This document shows positions 58,322-64,000 of a stretch of DNA of 64,000 nucleotides, piece after piece. Within the stretch, counting starts at the first letter, position 1, and each line of letters opens with the position of its first letter. Source of the DNA: Mesorhizobium jarvisii (GTDB lineage: Bacteria > Pseudomonadota > Alphaproteobacteria > Rhizobiales > Rhizobiaceae); the NCBI RefSeq assembly GCF_003601985.1, contig NZ_QZXA01000008.1:1-64000 (forward strand). Reading direction: 5' to 3'. The notes below the pieces were generated by a model. That model saw only the letters and a list, made by a program, of their open reading frames with translations. It did no database searches and had not been told where the DNA came from. Both the position numbers and the translations under genes were made by a program.

Positions 58322-59290
58322 TCAGCCCTCTTTTCTCCGCAGCCTGCCGCCGAGGCCGGCGAAGGTCTCGCTGCCGATCGACACGGTGAGCAGGATGACA
58401 GCGCCGTAAACGATGAGCAGCGCTCCGCTCGACAGGTTCAGCGCCGGCAAAAGGCCGGTGAGGATGGTGAGCACCATGGCGCCGGCGACGGTGCCGAGAT
58501 AATGGCCGCTGCCCCCGAGGATGGAGGCGCCGCCGATGGCCACCGCCGCGATCGAGGTGAACAGATAGGCGTCGCCCATGCCGAGATAGGCCTGACCGGA
58601 ATAGCCGGTCAAAAGCATGCCGGCGAAAGCGGCGGTAAGGCCTGAGATGACATAGGTGAGGATGGTGGTGCGTGCGGTCGGCACGCCGGAGAATTCGGCG
58701 ACCGTGGCGCTGGTGCCTAGCGCGTAGAGATGGCGGCCGAACGCCGCCTTGGAGAGCAGCAGCGTCGCCACCAGGGTCAGCGCCAGCCAGATCAGCGCGA
58801 TGACCGGAAAACCACCGAGCCGCCCGACCGACAGGAACTGGATCAGGGCCGGGGCCGAAGGCGTCGGCGAGCCGCCGGTCAGCACCAGGATCAGCCCTTG
58901 CAGGATCACGTTTGTGGCCAGCGTCATGATGATCGGCGGCACGCCGAACTGGGCAACGCCGATGCCGTTGATGAAGCCGATGAAAGCGCCGCCGGCAAGC
59001 AGCAGCGGCATGACCCAGACCAGCGGCAGATCCTGCCCGCCGCACAGCAGCGCCATGATGATGGCGGCCGAATTCAGCACCCAGGGTACCGACAGGTCGA
59101 TGCCGCCGCCGATGATGACGAAGGTCTGGCCGAGCGCGACGATGCCGACGAAGGCGGCCAGCACGACGGTGGAGCGCATGTTGGAGACCGACAGGAAACC
59201 CGGCGAGAACAGCGCCGTGACCAGAAGCAGCACCACCATGCCGGCATAGGCGAGCACGATGAGGCGGTTGCGGGCAAGGAAAGCGCTCAT
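58322..59290 (-). CDS. ABC transporter permease (ribose type), second subunit
   Basis: 322 aa, eight or more helices. GGGIDLSVPWVLNSAAI and GGASILGGSGHYLGTVAGAM are the family signatures. The start at 59290 overlaps the end of the upstream permease gene by 4 nt. Having two distinct permease genes suggests a heterodimeric channel. Confidence 0.9.
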   Translation of the reverse strand: MSAFLARNRLIVLAYAGMVVLLLVTALFSPGFLSVSNMRSTVVLAAFVGIVALGQTFVIIGGGIDLSVPWVLNSAAIIMALLCGGQDLPLVWVMPLLLAGGAFIGFINGIGVAQFGVPPIIMTLATNVILQGLILVLTGGSPTPSAPALIQFLSVGRLGGFPVIALIWLALTLVATLLLSKAAFGRHLYALGTSATVAEFSGVPTARTTILTYVISGLTAAFAGMLLTGYSGQAYLGMGDAYLFTSIAAVAIGGASILGGSGHYLGTVAGAMVLTILTGLLPALNLSSGALLIVYGAVILLTVSIGSETFAGLGGRLRRKEG

Positions 59291-60315
59291 TGGACACGGT
59301 TCCTTGCGGCTTTCTCGGCGACGGAACTGGCCAGCACCGAGAGCAACAGGATGACGCCGGAGGCGACCGGCTGCCAATAGCTCGACACATGCAGGACGAA
59401 GACCAGATTGCCTATCAGGGTGAGCACGAAGGCGCCGATCAGCGTGCCGGCTAGATGGCCGCGTCCGCCGAACAGGCTGACGCCGCCGATGACCGCCGCC
59501 GCCACCGAAGGCAGGATATAATCCTTGCCGATGGTGGGCGAGCCGGCGCCGGTCTGTGTCACCAGGAACAGCGCCGCACCAGCCGCGAACAGGCCGGACA
59601 GGCCATAGGTGACGAGGTTGACCCTTGCGATCGAGACGCCGGACAGGAAGGCCGACTTTTCGTTGGAGCCGGTCGCCTGGATGGCGATGCCGACCCGCGT
59701 CGCGCGAAACCACCACCAGAACAACAGTAGCACCAGCAGCATCCAGACCGGGCTGGTCAGGCCGAGGGGCTGTGCGGAAGCGAAGCCGACCCACCATGAG
59801 GGAATGCTGCCGCCATCGGTCGGCAGGATGATCATGGCGACGCCGTTGAGGATCGACCAGGTGGCGAGCGTGACCAGGAAGGGCTGCAGCTTGAGCAGCG
59901 AGATCAGCAGGCCGTTGAGTGCGCCGATCAGGAAACCGAGCGCCAGGATGATCAGCGCCCAAAGTGCCGTGGTCGACGCATCGTCGGTAAAGCGCGTCGC
60001 CGCGATCACCGTGCCGAGGCTGATCATGCCGCCGATCGACAGGTCGATGCCGCCGCGCAGCAGCACGATGGTCTGCCCGGTCGCCGCCAGCATCAGCGTC
60101 ATCGCCGCCGCCGTGTCGAGATTGAGCTCGTCCAGCGAGAAGACGCCGGATTGCAGGCTGCCATAGATGCCGACAATCAAGGCCAGCATCAGGCAGGCGA
60201 CCAGGAACGGCGCGCGGTCGAGCAGGCGGCCGCGCCAGTCGATGGCCGGCTTGGTGGGCTTCGTCTCGGCCGGCCTCTGCGCCATCTCCACAGTCTGCTC
60301 CACGGACATCACCAT
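59287..60315 (-). CDS. ABC transporter permease (ribose type), first subunit
   Basis: 342 aa with a soluble N-terminal extension of about 35 residues before the first helix. LLRGGIDLSIGGMISLGTV and GGVSLFGGRGHLAGTLIGA mark the family. It shares a 4-nt overlap with the next permease gene and lies 3 nt after the ATPase gene. Confidence 0.9.
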   Translation of the reverse strand: MVMSVEQTVEMAQRPAETKPTKPAIDWRGRLLDRAPFLVACLMLALIVGIYGSLQSGVFSLDELNLDTAAAMTLMLAATGQTIVLLRGGIDLSIGGMISLGTVIAATRFTDDASTTALWALIILALGFLIGALNGLLISLLKLQPFLVTLATWSILNGVAMIILPTDGGSIPSWWVGFASAQPLGLTSPVWMLLVLLLFWWWFRATRVGIAIQATGSNEKSAFLSGVSIARVNLVTYGLSGLFAAGAALFLVTQTGAGSPTIGKDYILPSVAAAVIGGVSLFGGRGHLAGTLIGAFVLTLIGNLVFVLHVSSYWQPVASGVILLLSVLASSVAEKAARNRVQ

Positions 60316-60318
60316 GAT

Positions 60319-61821
60319 TCAGGCCGCCCTGGTTTCAAGCATGGCGGCGCGCAGGATTTCCTCCTCCGAAATGTGATCCCCCTCCAGCGTCGCGGCAATG
60401 CGGCCGTTGCGCATCACCAGCACGCGGTCGGCGACATGGACGAGTTCCGACATGTCGCTGGAATGGAACAGGATCGCATAGCCCTTGGCGGCGAGGTCGC
60501 GCATCAGCTGGAAAATCTCGCCCTTGGTGCCGACATCCACGCCGCGCGTCGGATCGTAGAGCAACAGCACGCGCGCCTGCGTCAAAAGCATCTTGCCGAA
60601 GATCACCTTCTGCTGGTTGCCGCCTGACAAGGTGCCGGCAAGCTGTTCCGACGTGCCGGCCTTGATACGCAGGAAATCGACCATCTCCTTGACGAGCGCC
60701 GCTTCCTTTTGCCGGCTTAGCAAGCCGTTTTCAGTGAAGCGCTTGATGACCGACAGCGTCAAATTCTCGCGCACGCTCTTGGTCAAAAGCAGGCCCTGGC
60801 CGCGCCGGTCCTCCGGTACCAGCGCGATGCCATCCTTGCCGGTCAGCGCCTGGCGCGGATTGCCGATCGAAACCGGCTTGCCCCACAGTTCGATCGAGCC
60901 GCTTGCCTTGGTGGCGCCGAACAGCGCCTGAAACAGTTCGCGCTGGCCATGGCCTTGCAAACCGCCGACGCCGAGCACCTCGCCTTCGCGTAGCGCGAAG
61001 TCGACGCCGGAAAGCCGGCTGCCGCTCGAAAACCCCTTTACTCCGAGAGCGATGCGATCGGTCGCGGTGGACACACGCTCGGGATAGAGCCGGTCGAGAT
61101 GGCGGCCGATCATCTGGGTTACGATCTCATTGTCGGACACCGCATCGGCCTCATGCGCGGCGACGGTGCTGCCATTGCGGAAGATGGTCAGCCGGTCGGC
61201 GATGGCGCGCACCTCGGCCATGCGGTGCGAGATGAAGATGACCAACCTGCCCTCAGCGGCGAGCTGCCGGGTAAGGTTCAGCAGCCATTCGGCTTCCCGT
61301 GCCGGCAGCGCCGAGGTCGCCTCGTCGAGGATCAGGATGCGCGGGTCCTTGGCCAGGCCCTTGGCGATCTCGACGATCTGCCGTTCGGCCAGGGTCAGCC
61401 GCCGCAGCTCCTGATCGGGGCGCAGCGCAGGAAAGTTGTATTTTTCCAGCAGCGCCAGCGTCTTGCGGCGCATCTCCGTGCGGTTGACGGTGCCAAGCCA
61501 CGTGCGCGGCTCATGGCGAAACCAGATGTTCTGTTCGACGCTGAGATCAGGGATCAGCGACAACTCCTGGAAGACTGCGGCGATGCCGCGTGCCTGCGCC
61601 GCATCCGGATTGGCCGGGCGATAATCCTGGCCATCAACCAGGATCGAGCCGCCATCATGCTGCACGGCGCCCGACAGGATCTGGATGAAGGTGCTCTTGC
61701 CCGCACCATTCTCGCCAAGCAGGGCATGCACCTCGCCGGCGCGGGCGCTGAATGTCGCCTCGCTCAGCGCGACAATGCCGCCATAGCGTTTGGACAGGCC
61801 GTTGACGGTGACGAGGTCCAT
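60319..61821 (-). CDS. ABC sugar transporter ATPase with two nucleotide-binding domains
   Basis: 500 aa. The first domain has Walker A LLGENGAGKST, signature LTLAERQ and Walker B ILILDEATSALP; the second keeps the signature LSGGNQQK and LLLYDPTRGVDVG but lacks a standard Walker A (GLQGHGQRE), as is usual in the ribose/xylose class, where one site is degenerate. The start at 61821 is chosen because the longer frame to 61851 adds an unrelated segment. Confidence 0.92.
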   Translation of the reverse strand: MDLVTVNGLSKRYGGIVALSEATFSARAGEVHALLGENGAGKSTFIQILSGAVQHDGGSILVDGQDYRPANPDAAQARGIAAVFQELSLIPDLSVEQNIWFRHEPRTWLGTVNRTEMRRKTLALLEKYNFPALRPDQELRRLTLAERQIVEIAKGLAKDPRILILDEATSALPAREAEWLLNLTRQLAAEGRLVIFISHRMAEVRAIADRLTIFRNGSTVAAHEADAVSDNEIVTQMIGRHLDRLYPERVSTATDRIALGVKGFSSGSRLSGVDFALREGEVLGVGGLQGHGQRELFQALFGATKASGSIELWGKPVSIGNPRQALTGKDGIALVPEDRRGQGLLLTKSVRENLTLSVIKRFTENGLLSRQKEAALVKEMVDFLRIKAGTSEQLAGTLSGGNQQKVIFGKMLLTQARVLLLYDPTRGVDVGTKGEIFQLMRDLAAKGYAILFHSSDMSELVHVADRVLVMRNGRIAATLEGDHISEEEILRAAMLETRAA

Positions 61822-61888
61822 GCATGCACCTTCGAAAAGCTCTCCCGACATCTTGCGATGCCGGGAGACAGGGTCGTGGTCACGGATG

Positions 61889-62956
61889 TTACTTGGTGCC
61901 GGCGGCTTCCGCAGCGGTGATCTCTACCCAGTCGGGCGTGATCGGCAGCGTCAGGCCGGGCGCCTGGTCCGGGAAGGCATTTTCGCCAATGGCGATCTTG
62001 ATCATCTTGGTGCCCGGATAGAGCTTGGACTCGAAGGGATCGGTGGTGACGAAATCGCCCTTGACCGAGACGGAACGCTCGGCCGGCTTCTTGCCGGTGT
62101 CGAGAATGTCGACGGCCAGCTTGATCGCTTCGGAGGAGAGATAGGCCGGGTTGGAGCCCAGGATGCACTTGGCGCCTTGCGTCTGCGCGCAGGTGACGGC
62201 GGCGACATTGTAGGAGAAGCCGACGACCGGGACGATCGGCCGGCCGGCATCCTTCAGCGCCTGGATGGCGCCCGAGCCATAGCCTTGCGTCATGATGCCA
62301 TCGATCTTCGGATTGGCGGCGAGCAGCGCCGCGACACCCGACTGTTCCGGTCCGAGCGCATAGTTGCCGTTGTAGTAGCCGACGACCTTGATGTCGGGAT
62401 ATTTGGCCAGCACCTTCTCATAGCCCCCCTGCAGCTGCGCCGAGATCGGCGCGCCGGCGAGGCCGCGGTCGAGGATGATGTTGCCCTTGCCGCCGAGCTG
62501 CGTGGCCATCCACTCGGCCATGACGGAGGGGATGCGGTCCCAGTCGGAAGCGACGGCATAGGCGCAGGGTTCGGTCACCACCTGGTCGAAGGAGATGACG
62601 ACGATGCCGGCGTCGCAGGCCTTCTTGATGGTCGGATTCAAGGCCGAGTCCGAACCGGCATCGACGAGGATGGCGTCCGGCTTCTGGCGGATGATGTTGT
62701 TCAGCGAGTTGATCTGCGCCTGGACGGTGTTCTCGACATTCTCGATCTTGAGGTCGACGCGGCCCTTCAGCGGCCCTTTGTTGACCGAGACGGTGGCGAC
62801 GCGCTCCATCTGTTGGCGCCAGTCATTGCCGACGAAATTGTTCGAAAGATAGATGGTGTAGGGCTTCTTGTCCTCGGCGTGGCCAGTCTGCATGCCGGCA
62901 GCCATCATGGTGGCGGCAAAAGCTGCGAAGCCGATGTTACGGCTCAATGATTTCAT
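61889..62956 (-). CDS. sugar ABC transporter substrate-binding protein
   Basis: 355 aa with a signal peptide (hydrophobic 8-20, ending TGHAEDKK). It is a Peripla_BP_4-type protein: YLSNNFVGNDWRQQ at the N-terminus, DAILVDAGSDSALNP and GVAALLAANPKIDG inside. It feeds the downstream ATPase and permeases. A paralogue lies directly upstream. GGAGGAG-like sequence precedes the ATG at 62956. The ligand is unknown. Confidence 0.88.
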   Translation of the reverse strand: MKSLSRNIGFAAFAATMMAAGMQTGHAEDKKPYTIYLSNNFVGNDWRQQMERVATVSVNKGPLKGRVDLKIENVENTVQAQINSLNNIIRQKPDAILVDAGSDSALNPTIKKACDAGIVVISFDQVVTEPCAYAVASDWDRIPSVMAEWMATQLGGKGNIILDRGLAGAPISAQLQGGYEKVLAKYPDIKVVGYYNGNYALGPEQSGVAALLAANPKIDGIMTQGYGSGAIQALKDAGRPIVPVVGFSYNVAAVTCAQTQGAKCILGSNPAYLSSEAIKLAVDILDTGKKPAERSVSVKGDFVTTDPFESKLYPGTKMIKIAIGENAFPDQAPGLTLPITPDWVEITAAEAAGTK

Positions 62957-63014
62957 GATTTTCTCCTCCCGTTTTTCGTTTCGCGCCCGATGCGGCGCAT
63001 TGCAATTCACCAAA

Positions 63015-64000
63015 TCAGGTTCCCGAGGCCTCCTTGGGGGTGATCTCCACCCAGCTCGGCGACACCGGCAAGGAAAGTCCCGGCGCGAGATCGGGAAATA
63101 CGGTCTTGCCGAGCTCGATCTTCACCGCCGAGGAATTCGGCGCATATTTGGCATCGACCATATCCGTGGTCAGGCCGGGCGAATTGAACAGCACGGTGGT
63201 GTCGGCCGGCTTCTTGCCAGTGTCCAGTATGTCGACCGCGAGCTTGATCGCTTCGGCCGACAGCGACGGCGGATTGGCGCCGAGCCAGCATTTGGCGCCC
63301 TTGGTCTCGGCGCAAGTGACACCGGTGCCGTTGAAGGCGGCGGCGACGATCGGCACCATCGGCCGGTCGGCATTCTGCAGCGCCTTGATGGCGCCTGTAC
63401 CGTAGCCCTGCGAGAAGATGCCGTCGACTTCCGGATGCGCGGCGAGCAGGCTGGCGACGCCTTCCTGTTCGGGGCCGGCGGCATAGTTGCCGTTGAAATA
63501 GCCGACGATCTCGATGCCGGGATATTTCTTCAGCACGGCGCCAAAGTTCTTCTCGAACTGTTCCGAGATCGGCGCGCCGGCGAGGCCGCGATCCATGAAG
63601 ACCTTGCCCTTGCCGCCGAGGATGGAAGCCATCCACTCGGCCTGGTTGTTGGCCATGATATCGAAATCGGAATGCATCTTGTAGGCGCATTCGGCAGACA
63701 CGGTCTGGTCGAAGCTGACGACGATGATACCGGCGTCGCAGGCCTTCTTGATGGTGGGATTGAGCGCCTCGGCCGACGACGCATCGATGAGGATGGCGGC
63801 CGGTTTCTGGCGGATGATGTTGTTCAGCGAATTGATCTGCGCCTGAACGGTGTTCTCGGCATTTTCGATCTTGAGGTCGACGCGACCCTTCAGCGGCCCC
63901 TTGTTGACGGCGACATTGGCGACGCGTTCCATCTGCTGGCGCCAGTCATTGCCGACGAAATTGTTCGAGAGATAGATGGTGTACGGTTTCTGGGTCGCGG
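63015..64000 (-). CDS. second sugar ABC substrate-binding protein (5' end outside window)
   Basis: At least 328 residues are visible; the signal peptide lies beyond the right edge. The frame continues upstream of residue MERVANVAV through KPYTIYLSNNFVGNDW, matching the same position in the neighbouring binding protein. The two share long identical stretches (for example KGPLKGRVDLKIEN, NSLNNIIRQKP and LAGAPIS), so they arose by tandem duplication. They differ in the middle, AECAYKMHSDFDIM here versus EPCAYAVASDWDRI there, and near the C-terminus, suggesting different ligand preferences. Confidence 0.88.
   Translation of the reverse strand, partial: ATQKPYTIYLSNNFVGNDWRQQMERVANVAVNKGPLKGRVDLKIENAENTVQAQINSLNNIIRQKPAAILIDASSAEALNPTIKKACDAGIIVVSFDQTVSAECAYKMHSDFDIMANNQAEWMASILGGKGKVFMDRGLAGAPISEQFEKNFGAVLKKYPGIEIVGYFNGNYAAGPEQEGVASLLAAHPEVDGIFSQGYGTGAIKALQNADRPMVPIVAAAFNGTGVTCAETKGAKCWLGANPPSLSAEAIKLAVDILDTGKKPADTTVLFNSPGLTTDMVDAKYAPNSSAVKIELGKTVFPDLAPGLSLPVSPSWVEITPKEASGT

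Overview
The window reads as the chromosome of a GC-rich alphaproteobacterium of the Rhizobiales, most likely Mesorhizobium or a close relative. The grounds are the long palindromic intergenic repeats typical of rhizobia, the order hisB-DUF2628-hisH-hisA-arginase-like-hisF-hisE-coaA next to hslV/hslU, and the content of plant- and soil-related catabolic genes (carnitine, xylose, inositol, rhizopine-like, phosphonate). No rRNA, tRNA, IS element, prophage or CRISPR array was recognised. Genes are dense and mostly in short translationally coupled operons.

Left part (1-9.5 kb): a partial esterase, then a leftward operon that looks like a complete route from gamma-butyrobetaine/crotonobetaine to carnitine and on to glycine betaine. 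It holds a BKACE enzyme (DUF849), an HD-domain protein of unknown role, L-carnitine dehydrogenase, an acyl-CoA dehydrogenase, an ADP-forming acyl-CoA ligase and an enoyl-CoA hydratase. A divergent GlxA/CdhR-type AraC regulator faces it. Next come a xylose block (xylA, xylB, 9.5-12.9 kb), a TPR protein, a large autotransporter (14.5-17.4 kb), a LysE exporter, an L,D-transpeptidase, a PPi-type phosphofructokinase coupled to an MBL hydrolase, and a DegP-like protease.

Housekeeping core (23.3-32.1 kb): coaA and five his genes (hisE, F, A, H, B) run left, with an arginase-like gene and a DUF2628 gene embedded. Rightward lies hslV-GNAT-UPF0314-hslU, so the two HslVU protease subunits are split by two unrelated genes.

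Inositol/rhizopine region (33-53.6 kb): a leftward mocD-mocE-mocF-like oxygenase electron chain faces a LacI regulator. Behind the regulator are a sugar/inositol ABC transporter, inositol dehydrogenase and an SDR. After an interruption (DAHP synthase, LysE, WYL regulator) come a Gfo/Idh/MocA dehydrogenase and iolR-iolC(fused to DUF2090)-iolD-iolE-DUF3329-iolB. Two candidate IolR operators lie before iolC and a variant lies before the transporter. Together they would import an inositol or rhizopine, remove an O- or N-substituent, oxidise the ring and take it through the iol pathway. The interrupting DAHP synthase gene has a textbook transcription attenuator with a Tyr-Trp-Tyr-Phe leader peptide, the clearest unannotated regulatory system in the window.

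Right end (53.7-64 kb): DUF1045-phnM-phnN (part of the C-P lyase pathway without its core), a COG4280 membrane pair, and a leftward ABC sugar uptake operon with two tandem paralogous binding proteins, a two-domain ATPase, two permeases and an SMP-30 lactonase. The last binding-protein gene runs off the window.
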